Shown here piece by piece: positions 1 through 9,107 of a stretch of 64,000 nucleotides of DNA. The notes under the pieces are model-generated. The model was given only the letters and a program-made list of their open reading frames with translations. It searched no databases and had not been told where the DNA came from. The translations under genes were made by a program, and so were the position numbers. The first letter of the stretch is position 1. The number at the start of each line of letters is the position of its first letter. Source of the stretch: Pseudoalteromonas sp. TB64 (GTDB taxonomy: Bacteria > Pseudomonadota > Gammaproteobacteria > Enterobacterales > Alteromonadaceae); contig NZ_AUTQ01000230.1 in the NCBI RefSeq assembly GCF_000498095.1, positions 17,846 through 81,845 of the forward strand, read 5' to 3'.

Positions 1-1010
1 CCCTGAATATACAAAGTAGTTACAATGATTTGTGGACCACAACCGGGTAAAAACCCAATAAGTACAGCAATCAGTGGTGCTAAATAAGCGTAGTGTACAA
101 ACCACGTTTTTAAATCAAGCCCAATAATATTGACTAAAATTTCAAATAACATAAATGATGCTACAACCCATGCTGTTACAAAATGGGTATCTTGTAATAC
201 TTTTACTATTTTAGAGGGGGGATTACACGTATCGTCTTCTGAAGTTACTTCTTTATAACTTTCACCTTTTGATGAAAGCGCCCAAATACTAACAACAAAT
301 AATGCCATTGCCGCACCAAAGATATTAATTAGAGTACTTGTACTTGCTCCAAACTGAGAAAAATCAACATTAAACGCAATTAAAAAAGCAATAATAAGGC
401 TTGGAATAATTGCTACCATCCAAATTGGTTTACTGATTTTAATAATATTAGTTGGGAGTATTTTTATTTGGTGTTTTTGTTCTTGCGCTGTAGGGCGTAA
501 AAAATCTTTTTTATGTATCGCATTAACCAGTAAGCCACTAAAAGTACCCACCAGCAGCCCAATACCCATAATGAGTAAGCCTTCGCTGGGACGTGTAGCA
601 AGTAATAAAAATGCAGCATCGCCCATTGTTGCGGTTAAAACTGCGACAATAGCGCCAAAGCTAGCTTGACCTTTAGTAAACTGCGTAACAACTATAATAG
701 CGCCACCACAGCCAGGTAATGCACCTAAAACAGCAGCAAAGCTAATTTCTAAAATAGGCGACTTAGCGCTTAAGTAACTTAGCTCTAACTGAGGTAAGTG
801 CTCTATAGCGTAGTAATAAATTAAGAGGGTAGCGGCAACAAACACGCTTACCTGAAAAAAAGCATCGCTAAGTGCCGTAATTGTTATTTCTCGTAAATGC
901 GGAAATGCTAAACACGCTAAAATAAATAAAGGCAGCAATAAGCGTTTATTTTGACTCATGAATCGTTTTGAGGCTGGAGTAATAAAACCAATTTGAGGGA
1001 GTAAAATCAT
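1..1010 (-). CDS. Putative 10-TM metal exporter (ArsP_2/manganese-transporter-like), partial
   Basis: The gene runs off the left window edge; about 336 N-terminal residues are visible. Reading the minus strand from an ATG at 1010 gives a highly hydrophobic protein with many membrane segments. Two glycine/cysteine motifs sit at matching places in its two halves, GALPGCGGAI (about residue 75) and GFLPGCGPQI (near the window edge). Such duplicated PGCG motifs are typical of the putative heavy-metal or manganese exporter family (Pfam ArsP_2), known in marine gammaproteobacteria. A cytoplasmic hydrophilic loop separates the halves. The start has no clear ribosome site; a second ATG lies at 959. 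A Fur-like palindrome lies about 50 bp upstream, so control by Fur or a related metal regulator is likely. The transported metal cannot be told from sequence. Confidence 0.75.
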   Translation of the reverse strand, partial: MILLPQIGFITPASKRFMSQNKRLLLPLFILACLAFPHLREITITALSDAFFQVSVFVAATLLIYYYAIEHLPQLELSYLSAKSPILEISFAAVLGALPGCGGAIIVVTQFTKGQASFGAIVAVLTATMGDAAFLLLATRPSEGLLIMGIGLLVGTFSGLLVNAIHKKDFLRPTAQEQKHQIKILPTNIIKISKPIWMVAIIPSLIIAFLIAFNVDFSQFGASTSTLINIFGAAMALFVVSIWALSSKGESYKEVTSEDDTCNPPSKIVKVLQDTHFVTAWVVASFMLFEILVNIIGLDLKTWFVHYAYLAPLIAVLIGFLPGCGPQIIVTTLYIQ

Positions 1011-1057
1011 ACAATGCGACCTAATTAATTAACTAAGTCACACTGTATATTTTAATT

Positions 1058-1078
1058 AAATGATAATCAATATCATTT
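1058..1078. promoter_or_regulatory. Fur-like box
   Basis: The sequence AATGATAATCAATATCATT is a near-perfect inverted repeat and closely matches the classical Fur box (repeated GATAAT-type hexamers). It lies between the exporter gene (start 1010, minus strand) and the 3' end of the M28 peptidase gene, so its only sensible target is the exporter. Confidence 0.65.
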
Positions 1079-1136
1079 GCATCTATTTAAATCGATTACT
1101 CACTTTGAATTTTTCGATAAGCAAACTCAAATAAGG

Positions 1137-2762
1137 CTACTTACGCTGAAATTCAGAGTTTGTATTCCATGTTGGCCACTGTTCTGTTTCAGAAATATCA
1201 AAACCTACTTTATAAAATAATTGTAAGTCTTGAACAGCACCCGATAAATCCCATTCATCACGGTAGCGGTCGCACGGTTGATGGTAACAACCGCGAAGTA
1301 CTAAGCTCATGCGTTTACGATAATTAGCTGTTTCTTCATCAGCAGCCACAGTTCCACCGCCTGCATACATTGCCGGAATACCCATATTTGCAAATGCAAA
1401 GTGATCAGAGCGGTAGTAACCACCCGATGATGGTTTAGGATCGCCAGATATTGTTCTGCTTTGCTCTTTAGCTGCATTAGTTAAAAACTCATCCATTTGA
1501 GATTTACCAATACCAACCACGTTCATATCTTTTACTTTGCCTAATAAATTTAAGCTATCCATATTGATGTTAGCAACGGTTTTATTCGCTGCAATTACTG
1601 GATTTGCGGCATAGTATTTAGAACCTAATAAGCCTTGCTCTTCAGCTGTTACAGCTAAAAAGGTCATCGAGCGGCTAGGGTGCTTAGGTAATTTAGTAAA
1701 AGCTTCAGCTACTTCAATAAGACCCGCTGTACCCGTTGCATTATCGTGAGCACCGTTATAAATTTGATCACCTTTACGTGTTTTATCTGTGCCTAAGTGA
1801 TCCCAATGAGCTGAGTAAATAACATGCTCATCTGGTTTTTCACTACCAGGTAAAGTGGAGATAAAGTTATATGACACCGATTTTTTAATTGTATTTTTAA
1901 TATTAACAGAAGCAGTTAAATCGCCCATATCAACATGGTAAGCACCTTTAGCAGCATTTGTTTTAACGGTATCAAAATCTAAACCTGCTTTAGTAAATAG
2001 CTCTTTTGCTACGTCAGTTGTAACCCAGCCTTCAACGGCTACACGGTCCATATTATTGTTTTCTTTTTGAAAACCAAACTGCTCACCGCTCCAAGAGTTT
2101 TCAACTACTGACCATGGATATGACGCAGGTGATGTTTCATGAATAATAATTGCACCAGCTGCACCTTGACGACTTGCTTCTTCATATTTGTATGTCCAAC
2201 GCCCATAATAGGTCATTGCGTCGCCAGTAAATAACGCAGGATCTTTTGTTGCAAAGCCTGGATCGTTAACCAGCATTACAACCGTTTTGCCCTTAACGTC
2301 TAAACCTTCGTAATCATTCCAATTGTATTCTGGTGCGTTAACGCCGTAGCCTACAAATACAAGTTCAGAGTTTTCTATGCCTTCTTGAGCGCTTATGCGA
2401 CTGCTACCCATAACCATGTCTTTTTTGTATTGGTAGTCTTTACCGCCAATACTAAGCACCATGTTCGAATCAGCTTCTAAAGAAACCAATGGCACTTCTT
2501 GTAAGTAACTGTCGCCATTACCTGGTTTTAAACCTAAAGCTTTAAACTGCGCAGTTAAATAATCAAGCGTTAGTTTTTCGCCAGGTGATGAAGGAGCACG
2601 ACCACCAAACTCATCAGATGCCAGTACTTTTACATGCTCAGCAAGTTCATCTGCTTGAATACTGTTGTAACCATTTGTTACGTCAGACGGAGTTATACTT
2701 GTTGTTGCGCAACCTGCTAATACAGCTGTAGCAAGTAGGGTTAGAGAGAAATAATGTTTCAT
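1137..2762 (-). CDS. M28 family zinc metallopeptidase, lipoprotein
   Basis: A 541-residue secreted aminopeptidase-type enzyme. The N-terminus is a lipoprotein signal (LLATAVLAGC), so it should be anchored in the outer or inner membrane facing the periplasm. A protease-associated (PA) insertion lies around residues 130-290. The M28 catalytic domain follows with the zinc and catalytic motifs HWDHLG, GAHDNATGTAG, TAEEQGLLGS, NMDS and YRSDHFAF. All ligands of the di-zinc centre appear to be present. Start ATG at 2762 is fixed by the signal peptide. It is transcribed alone and divergently from the DUF3025 gene. Substrate unknown; peptides from marine protein are a reasonable guess. Confidence 0.9.
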   Translation of the reverse strand: MKHYFSLTLLATAVLAGCATTSITPSDVTNGYNSIQADELAEHVKVLASDEFGGRAPSSPGEKLTLDYLTAQFKALGLKPGNGDSYLQEVPLVSLEADSNMVLSIGGKDYQYKKDMVMGSSRISAQEGIENSELVFVGYGVNAPEYNWNDYEGLDVKGKTVVMLVNDPGFATKDPALFTGDAMTYYGRWTYKYEEASRQGAAGAIIIHETSPASYPWSVVENSWSGEQFGFQKENNNMDRVAVEGWVTTDVAKELFTKAGLDFDTVKTNAAKGAYHVDMGDLTASVNIKNTIKKSVSYNFISTLPGSEKPDEHVIYSAHWDHLGTDKTRKGDQIYNGAHDNATGTAGLIEVAEAFTKLPKHPSRSMTFLAVTAEEQGLLGSKYYAANPVIAANKTVANINMDSLNLLGKVKDMNVVGIGKSQMDEFLTNAAKEQSRTISGDPKPSSGGYYRSDHFAFANMGIPAMYAGGGTVAADEETANYRKRMSLVLRGCYHQPCDRYRDEWDLSGAVQDLQLFYKVGFDISETEQWPTWNTNSEFQRK

Positions 2763-2880
2763 ATCAGCTCGTTTCTTGTTTTAAGTTGTGATTAGTATAT
2801 TAACTTCTATTAAGTAGAACCAGTTTTTGCGGTAAACTGTTACAAATTTTAAGGTATAAACTAGTAAGTAATTAATAATA

Positions 2881-3693
2881 ATGAAGCGTTTTACTCCTCC
2901 TGAGCAGTGGCAACCAAGTAGTTTACAAAGTGGTGCATTTTCCCATTTAAATACTCTATTTAAAATTAATGAACAAACAAGTTGGCCAAGCCCACAATGG
3001 TTTACCCCATATCTAAAGGCAATTAATGCAAATAACTTACCTATACAATTTATTGATGACGCAAAAATAGATTTTGGCGATCGTTATTATGAACAAGTTA
3101 TTTTTGAAACTGGCGAAGTACCAACGCGTACAGAGAATTGGCATGACTTATTTGGCGGCTTTATTTGGTGTTTATTTCCTAAAACTAAAGCGTTGATAAA
3201 CGAGCGGCATGTGCAAGATATAGCTGAGCATGGTTTACAACATCGCACTAAGCATCGTAATGCACTAACGCTCTTTGATGAATGTGGTGTTGTATTAGCT
3301 ATAAGCGAGAGTAAATGGCAGCAGTGGCTTTGCGATCACCAATGGAAAACAGCATTTATTGAACACAAACATGAGTGGGGTAAAACAATAAAACCTTTTA
3401 TGTTTGGTCATGCAAATTACGAAATGCTTACTAAACCTTATATAGGCTTAACGGGTAAAGCGTTATTTGTTTGTGTACCTAATGAAATATTTTGTAAAGA
3501 TTTAGTAACTCAATACAAGTACCTTGATCAAGCCCTTTATGAGATGATTAAAACAGATAACTGCTTAGCCGATAATAAACAGCTTTCTCCACTGCCTTTA
3601 CTAGGCGTGCCTGGCTGGCATGACGAAAACAAAGACGACTCATTTTACAACAATACAGATTATTTTAGAGCGAAACGAAGGAACCGAACATGA
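2881..3693 (+). CDS. DUF3025 domain-containing protein
   Basis: 270 residues, soluble, no signal peptide. It matches the DUF3025 family in style: an N-terminal region rich in Trp and Phe, a central WHDLFGGFIW segment, the basic HRTKHRNALT stretch around residues 120-130, and a C-terminal LPLLGVPGWH motif. The function of the family is unknown. Its stop overlaps the start of natA by 4 bp (ATGA at 3690-3693), so it is translationally coupled to the ABC exporter and may work with it. Confidence 0.85.
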   Translation: MKRFTPPEQWQPSSLQSGAFSHLNTLFKINEQTSWPSPQWFTPYLKAINANNLPIQFIDDAKIDFGDRYYEQVIFETGEVPTRTENWHDLFGGFIWCLFPKTKALINERHVQDIAEHGLQHRTKHRNALTLFDECGVVLAISESKWQQWLCDHQWKTAFIEHKHEWGKTIKPFMFGHANYEMLTKPYIGLTGKALFVCVPNEIFCKDLVTQYKYLDQALYEMIKTDNCLADNKQLSPLPLLGVPGWHDENKDDSFYNNTDYFRAKRRNRT

Positions 3694-4478
3694 TAGAAGT
3701 AGCTGGGCTTAAAAAGAAATTTAAGCTAACTAAAGATCACAAAAAAAATAAAATAGATGACATCGACCCTCGTGAAGATAAAGATTACTTTCACTCAGTA
3801 CGAGATGTGAGTTTTAGCTGTGCAAAAGGTGAGGTGCTAGGGTTATTAGGTCCAAATGGCGCAGGCAAAACAACTACACTTAGAATGATTTCAACCGCGT
3901 TAAAGCCCGATGAAGGCACAATAACAATTGCCGGAAACGATATTGTAAAAAAACCGCTGATAGGGCGTAAGTCTATCGGTTTTTTATCTGGCTCTACCGG
4001 TTTGTATGGTCGCTTAACTGTAAAAGAAAACATAGAGTATTTTGCAAAGCTCCACGGCATGGATAAAAACGATATTGCATCGCGTTGTGATGAGCTATTT
4101 ACATTGCTCGATATGCATAAATTTGTAGACAAACGCGCAGAAAATCTGTCAACAGGTATGAAGCAAAAAGCAAATATTGCGCGTGCGGTTGTGCATCGGC
4201 CAGCAGTTGTTGTACTTGATGAGCCAACAACAGGCCTTGATATAATGACCACCCAAACTGTTATTGAGTTTATTAAAGGCTTAAAAGCGCAAGGTACACC
4301 TGTTATTTTTTCTACCCATCATTTAGATGAAGTTGCACTTTTATGTGACCGAGTCGCTGTAATTAACGAAGGCATTAGTTGCTTTGATGGAACAGTAGAT
4401 GAATTTAAGCAGGCAGGTAAAAGCGATGAGCTTAATCAAGCGTTTATGAACATATTAACGGAGAAACATGATGTTTGA
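3690..4478 (+). CDS. natA: ABC exporter ATP-binding protein, NatA type
   Basis: 262-residue ATPase subunit of a NatAB-type exporter (Na+ or drug efflux). It shows Walker A GPNGAGKT (about residues 54-61), a signature loop LSTGMKQK where the usual SGGQ is replaced by STGM as in NatA proteins, Walker B VVVLDEPTTGLD and the H-loop STHH. An insertion of about 20 charged residues (KDHKKNKIDDIDPREDK) interrupts the first beta-sheet region, a feature seen in NatA relatives. The gene overlaps both neighbours (4 bp upstream, 11 bp downstream), showing a tight three-gene operon. Confidence 0.88.
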   Translation: MIEVAGLKKKFKLTKDHKKNKIDDIDPREDKDYFHSVRDVSFSCAKGEVLGLLGPNGAGKTTTLRMISTALKPDEGTITIAGNDIVKKPLIGRKSIGFLSGSTGLYGRLTVKENIEYFAKLHGMDKNDIASRCDELFTLLDMHKFVDKRAENLSTGMKQKANIARAVVHRPAVVVLDEPTTGLDIMTTQTVIEFIKGLKAQGTPVIFSTHHLDEVALLCDRVAVINEGISCFDGTVDEFKQAGKSDELNQAFMNILTEKHDV

Positions 4479-5676
4479 GGTATATAAAAAAGAGATAAAA
4501 GAGTTATTACGTGATAGAAAAACCTTAATGTTTGTGGTCGCCTTACCCATTTTTATATTTCCTATGATTTTTGGAGTGTTAGGCTATTTTATGGTCCAAG
4601 CTCAGATTGAAGCAGATCAAGAAGTACATAACTACTCAATATTAGGGACTGATTTAGCCAAAGATTTTAGCGAAGATATTTTTTATCATAAAAATTTTAA
4701 ATTATCAAAAGTTGATAATGGATCAAGAGACAACCTGATTAGTGCTGTGAAAAATAAAGATATTGATGTTGGAATTAATATACAAAGAATAAAATTAAGT
4801 GGAAATCAAAATACATACAAAACTAATATTGAAATAATTTTTAACAACTCTAGTAGAATAAGTTATATATCAGAAAAAATAAGACTTATATTTGTTAAAT
4901 ATAAGGAAGTTGTTCAACGTGAAAATTTAAAGTTTTTAGGGATTACAAAAGATAATGAACAAATTTTAATTCTTTCTCCAGTAACAATTGAAGAAGTTGA
5001 TACTGCAGATCTAAGAGAAAGTTTTGGCGAGAAAATTGGTGTTTTATTACCTTACTTATTAATTCCATTAGTCTTAACTGGTGCGAGTTATCCAGCCATT
5101 GATTTAGGTGCAGGTGAAAAAGAAAGAGGTACTTTAGAAACACTCTTACTTACACCAATAACAAGAACTCAAATAGTTTTAGGTAAATTTCTAACGATAT
5201 TTACAGCTTCAATGACTACATCTCTTATCACAGTTGGGAGTATGGGACTGTGGATTATTTTAGCTAAATGGTTTGTATCAATTGATTATATAATAGATGC
5301 TATAAGATTGATTGGGATTAATGATTTGTTGTTGATTCTTATTTTACTAATGCCTTTAGCATGTATTTTCTCAAGTATAGTACTTGCAATATCTATTTAT
5401 TCGAAAAGTTTTAAAGAAGCTCAAAATTATATGGGTCCTCTTTCTATGCTAGTTTTTGTTCCATTAGCTATTTCAATGATGCCAAATATGGAATTAACAT
5501 TAAAAACGTCTATAGTCCCTGTATTAAATGTATCTATCGCAATTAGAGAGTTATTAAAAGGAACAGTCGACTATAATTTAGTTTATTTAATAGTTATTTC
5601 CACGACAGGTCTAGCATTAATTTGTTTATCTTTTTGTGTTAAGTGGTTTAAAAAAGAAGATGTATTATTTAGATAA
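4468..5676 (+). CDS. natB: ABC exporter permease, NatB type
   Basis: 402-residue membrane subunit with one N-terminal TM helix (about residues 20-45), a long extracytoplasmic domain (about 50-190) and five to six TM helices from about residue 195. The motif GAGEKERGTLETLLLTPI after the second helix is the hallmark of ABC-2/NatB permeases. The start overlaps natA. Codon choice changes after roughly the first 50 codons: the rest of the gene is more AT-rich and uses AGA and other rare-type codons more than natA does, which may mark a recombination point next to the mobile-element relics that follow. Confidence 0.85.
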   Translation: MMFEVYKKEIKELLRDRKTLMFVVALPIFIFPMIFGVLGYFMVQAQIEADQEVHNYSILGTDLAKDFSEDIFYHKNFKLSKVDNGSRDNLISAVKNKDIDVGINIQRIKLSGNQNTYKTNIEIIFNNSSRISYISEKIRLIFVKYKEVVQRENLKFLGITKDNEQILILSPVTIEEVDTADLRESFGEKIGVLLPYLLIPLVLTGASYPAIDLGAGEKERGTLETLLLTPITRTQIVLGKFLTIFTASMTTSLITVGSMGLWIILAKWFVSIDYIIDAIRLIGINDLLLILILLMPLACIFSSIVLAISIYSKSFKEAQNYMGPLSMLVFVPLAISMMPNMELTLKTSIVPVLNVSIAIRELLKGTVDYNLVYLIVISTTGLALICLSFCVKWFKKEDVLFR

Positions 5677-5757
5677 TAAACATAAGAGAAAGTTTAAAAA
5701 AAGCACATTTTGTAAACAACCGAATTCTCGCTATTTTAGAGTAAGTTGAAAGCGGTG

Positions 5758-6432
5758 TGCCAATCCTGAGCTATGTCTTGAACTTGGTATTGTCAACTCT
5801 CAACCTTTTATAAATGGCGCGTAAAATACGGTGACATAGATACCTATCTAATGACGCGAATGAAAAAGCTTGAAGATGAAAACAGACGTTTAAATTAAAT
5901 GTATGCTGAAGAGCTTGGATTTTATGCATGTTCTGTTATGCGGAGCGTGATATTTACTTAATGTAATTGATTATTCTAATTGTGAAGGACAGACTATTGA
6001 CGCTGCTTTATCACCTTCTAATGAGCGTGTGACCCGCTCATTAAATCAAATAATAGAGTGGGCGTTAAGCCTAAGCTTATTCGGTATGATAATGGTCCAG
6101 AATATATTAGCCATAAACTCGCACAATGACCGCTGAATAATAATATCGAATTACGATTTATTAAGCCCAATAATCCACAACAAAATGCGTAGATAGAGCG
6201 CTTCAAGCGAACGGTTCGTTACAACAGGCTAATTCTTTATATTTACAATGATATTAGTAAGTTATAAGATATAACTGCCGATTGGTTGTGGACTTTTAAT
6301 AACGAACGCCCTAACATTGGTATAACTGGTATAACTGGTATAACTGGTATAACTGGTATAACTGGTATAACTGGTATAACTGGTATAACTGGTATAACTG
6401 GTATAACACCATACGAAAACTGGAAAAGTTAA
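5758..6432 (+). mobile_element. IS3-family insertion sequence relic (orfA/orfB fragments)
   Basis: No intact ORF, but translated pieces match an IS3-type transposase in order. The OrfA C-terminus is visible as TFYKWRVKYGDID followed by MKKLEDENRRLN (the leucine-zipper end). After a large deletion the OrfB integrase core appears: ERVTRSLNQIIEW, then after a 1-nt shift [61 protein letters not shown] and ITPYENWKS. Several in-frame stops interrupt these blocks (for example TGA for Trp, TAG for Tyr). The DDE core is therefore dead. A 90-bp minisatellite sits near the 3' end. Terminal repeats were not identified. Confidence 0.8.
6318..6407 (+). repeat. Ten perfect 9-bp tandem repeats (TGGTATAAC)
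   Basis: Ten consecutive identical copies of TGGTATAAC. The unit is a multiple of three and lies in frame with the OrfB relic, where it expands the conserved Gly-Ile-Thr of the C-terminal GITP motif into a run of Gly-Ile-Thr triplets. There are no spacers, so it is not CRISPR. Slippage during replication explains it. Confidence 0.95.
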
Positions 6433-6810
6433 ACAACGGAAGTTCTACAGTTAAACTACATTAAAATGGGGGATTACACATTTATGCTGCATTATCGCCT
6501 ATTTATGGGGAATAACCATACCACGTATGATCTGCCTTGCTTAGATACAAAACATACAGCTGCAAAATCAATCACGAAAGGTCAACACGCCTTAGTATAA
6601 TAAGTAACTTTTCAGTAATGTACTTGCTCTTAGCATTAATTTTATTTATTTAATGTCAAGCAAGTATTGTAAATCCTCAATTTGCTACTTAATCTTAACT
6701 TTCTGTAATAATAATGCAGATATATATTTTAAATTATATGGTTGATATTTAACATTAACGAAATCAAAATGTTCAGCATAAAAAGCTGTAATGATATTAG
6801 GGAATAATAA
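6433..6810. other. Gene-poor stretch after the IS3 relic
   Basis: Holds only a 38-codon open frame (6484-6600, + strand, beginning MLHYRLFMGN) with no convincing ribosome site and no recognised family; it may be another transposon scrap. The remainder is AT-rich spacer before the next gene. Confidence 0.4.
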
Positions 6811-7421
6811 ATGAGAACATTTGAACAGAAAAAATTTATGCAGGGACGTAAAAAAGTAGAGCTGCTTGATAATGGGAAAGTTAAAGTTACTCAATCTTCT
6901 ATTAAAGGGATGAATGAAGAGGTTTTTAGTTTATTCGATCTTGATGAGGAGTCAGATAAGTACTTTCATAGACCTTTAATACTGTTAGGTCTATCTGCTT
7001 TTTTTTAATTGGTGTTGTTCGCTTTTTTATCGAGTCGGCAATAAATTTAGATCCCAAGTCACTCAACGCAGGTTTGATTTTTTTAGTACCAGCATTAATA
7101 TGCATTCAACAGTATTTTTATAAAATAACAGACGTGGTTGTATATCGCTTTCGAAATAATGGTAATCCGGCTCTGACTCTTTGGAACAATAATCCTAATA
7201 GTAAAGAGTTGAGTGAGTTTCAAAGTATGTTATCTACAGAAATAAAAAGCCTTAAAATAAGACCAGAATTCGACAACTCAAAAAAATTAGAAATATATAA
7301 AGAAAGTTTAGAATTTTTACTCGATCAAGGCGTAATAACTCAAGACGAAGCCGAAGTTATTTACGATAGAAATAAAGATAGGCTGTTAAATAATGAAAAA
7401 GCCAAATTATTTTCTATATAA
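6811..7421 (+). pseudogene. Hypothetical membrane protein, split at an 8-T tract
   Basis: Two open frames (6811-7008 and the frame continuing to 7421) make one sensible protein if a -1 shift occurs at the T8 run at 6999-7006. Joined, it has about 203 residues: a hydrophilic N-terminus (MRTFEQKKFMQGRKKVELL), two TM helices (ILLGLSAFFLIGVVRFFI and LNAGLIFLVPALICIQQYF), then a cytoplasmic tail ending in a SHOCT-like short helix pair (LEFLLDQGVITQDEAEVI). The second frame has no ribosome site of its own, and its in-frame upstream codons extend the first TM region. It could be a true pseudogene, a phase-variable gene, a slippage-expressed gene, or a homopolymer sequencing error. No family recognised with certainty. 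Confidence 0.6.
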
Positions 7422-7581
7422 ACCAGTGCATAAAATACACTGCTTATTTACACAGTAATTTTGCTTTGTTTAAACTTGTGATTTAGTAAAGTCTAGTTTT
7501 TGTTTACGGTTGCGTTTATATGGTTACACTTAAGCTTATTAAAATAGTTACTTTTTTGTTTCACCGTTATCAAGGATGGTT

Positions 7582-8091
7582 ATGCACAGCACGAAAGAAT
7601 GTATTATGTGTTTTAGCGCTATAGATGCACGTGCTAAAAAATGTCCGCAATGTACTTCGTTACAAGCAAAATATTCTAATTTAGAAAACAACCCAGTGTT
7701 AATTGGTGCATTAGCTTTATGTATTGTTGGGGTTTTTGGCTTTATCTTTTATCAAAATATTTTTGTTACAGCGCAAGAAGATAAAGCAATGAAAAACCTA
7801 AACGCCAAAGTAACTGAAATTAGTAGTAAAAACGAAAACGATGGGCTTTATGTAGCATGCATGGGGCAAATAGAAAATGACTCTGATTTTTCGTTTAAAC
7901 AAGTAAAGTTTCAGGTAGATTTTGTAACTGATCAAAATGTATTAGTTGATACGTTATCTGTAACAGATGACGATTTAAATATTTTACCAAATACTTTAAC
8001 TAACTTTAGAGTAAGAGGAATAGCTCAAAAAGAAACAACTAATTATAACAAGTGCGAAGTAACAATAACGGATGCTTGGGCTTACAACTAA
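7582..8091 (+). CDS. Zinc-ribbon membrane protein with FxLYD-like domain
   Basis: 169 residues from the ATG at 7582, which has AAGGA five bases upstream; an ATG at 7576 is too close to that site. The N-terminus is a zinc ribbon (ECIMC then KCPQC). One TM helix follows (about residues 40-62). The extracytoplasmic part (about 85-169) resembles the FxLYD fold: CMGQIENDSDFSFKQVKFQVDF with a late Cys that could pair with the first. Such proteins are found in many bacteria without a known role. It stands in a run of small hypothetical genes between two mobile-element relics. Confidence 0.6.
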   Translation: MHSTKECIMCFSAIDARAKKCPQCTSLQAKYSNLENNPVLIGALALCIVGVFGFIFYQNIFVTAQEDKAMKNLNAKVTEISSKNENDGLYVACMGQIENDSDFSFKQVKFQVDFVTDQNVLVDTLSVTDDDLNILPNTLTNFRVRGIAQKETTNYNKCEVTITDAWAYN

Positions 8092-8148
8092 CGAGTAAAA
8101 ATTCTATTTACCTGCCTAATAAAAACAAAAGAAGAAGGATAACGTACC

Positions 8149-8664
8149 TTGGTTAAGTATATTTTAATTTTAGTAATTGCATTTGGTGCTTATAAATATT
8201 TTACGGCGGAAACATCATTATTAAGCTCATCATCCCAAGAGCTCGTTTTTGAAGATTATAACTTTAAAGCTACTTTTTTAAGCAAACCAGAAATATCATC
8301 GAAGATAAATGACATAACCGGTTATGGTAAATTTAAAGTTACTACTTTTAGAGCTAAAGATGAGGACACTTCTTGCGTTGTTTCAATATCGGAGTATTTG
8401 GGCGAGGGTGTACCTAAAGGCACATTAGAAGACGGTATTCGTCCTGGTAGGCAGGGGTTACTTAGACGTTTTAGTGGGGTTATGAATAGCGAAAACTACA
8501 TTGAGCACGATGGTGTTAATGGTTACGAAATGAATATAACAAGTAAAGAGGGTAAATCAGTTAAAAACCGTATGTTTATGTATAAGCAGGGTGTTTATAA
8601 CTTATTGTGCGTTGGATTAAATACACAAAGTGATGAATTTTTGTCATCTGTTAGTTTTATTTAG
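8149..8664 (+). CDS. Hypothetical membrane-anchored protein
   Basis: 171 residues starting at a TTG (8149), supported by the AAGGAT ribosome site eight bases upstream. An N-terminal hydrophobic helix (VKYILILVIAFGAYKYF) is a signal anchor. The exported part contains two cysteines (TSCVVS and NLLCVG) that could form a disulfide, and a pattern EDYNFKATFLSKPEI common in small secreted hypothetical proteins. No function can be assigned. It lies 57 bp after the zinc-ribbon gene and may share its transcript. Confidence 0.55.
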   Translation: MVKYILILVIAFGAYKYFTAETSLLSSSSQELVFEDYNFKATFLSKPEISSKINDITGYGKFKVTTFRAKDEDTSCVVSISEYLGEGVPKGTLEDGIRPGRQGLLRRFSGVMNSENYIEHDGVNGYEMNITSKEGKSVKNRMFMYKQGVYNLLCVGLNTQSDEFLSSVSFI

Positions 8665-8767
8665 TAACGCTGGCACCTCACTTCTATATTTATTAGTTAT
8701 TAATCTTAATAATTTTTCTATTTGCTAAATAATTATTGGTTTGAACACAACAAGTGGTCTGCTAAAT

Positions 8768-8992
8768 ATGAGTAACAAAAAATTTAATTTTATAAAATTT
8801 AGCTTACTTGATGAATTGCTAGGTTTTGCTTATTGGGTATGTGTTTTATGTGGGCTATTTTTTATAGCTAATAATGTTAATGGTGCAATACTGTTGGCAT
8901 TTTCATTACTTGTTTATATTTGTATTACACCTGTTGTGTATATTTTAATTATAAAAAAATTAAATAAAAAGCTTCTTAATAAAAAAGCATAA
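8768..8992 (+). CDS. Small two-TM hypothetical protein
   Basis: 74 residues from ATG 8768 (an upstream TTG at 8741 would add nine residues). Two TM helices (about residues 15-35 and 40-62) and a Lys/Asn-rich tail (IKKLNKKLLNKK). No family recognised. Translation start is uncertain because neither candidate has a strong ribosome site. Confidence 0.4.
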   Translation: MSNKKFNFIKFSLLDELLGFAYWVCVLCGLFFIANNVNGAILLAFSLLVYICITPVVYILIIKKLNKKLLNKKA

Positions 8993-9107
8993 CGAATAAA
9001 TAATGAAAATTTCAAGATGAGGTTTTTTAGTAAATATTTAAAAAATTATATAGTTTGTTATATTGCCTATTTACTAAATAAATTTTATTGCTACCTCATT
9101 TCTACAC

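Noticed and set aside
3791..4252. Long open frame opposite natA (minus strand, 153 codons)
   Set aside because: Lies wholly inside a clear ABC ATPase gene on the other strand; Ser/Pro-rich shadow with no ribosome site.
6018..6206. Minus-strand frame in the IS3 relic
   Set aside because: Antisense to recognisable OrfB fragments; no family or ribosome site.
6318..6407. Possible CRISPR array
   Set aside because: Units are contiguous 9-mers with no spacers; it is a minisatellite.
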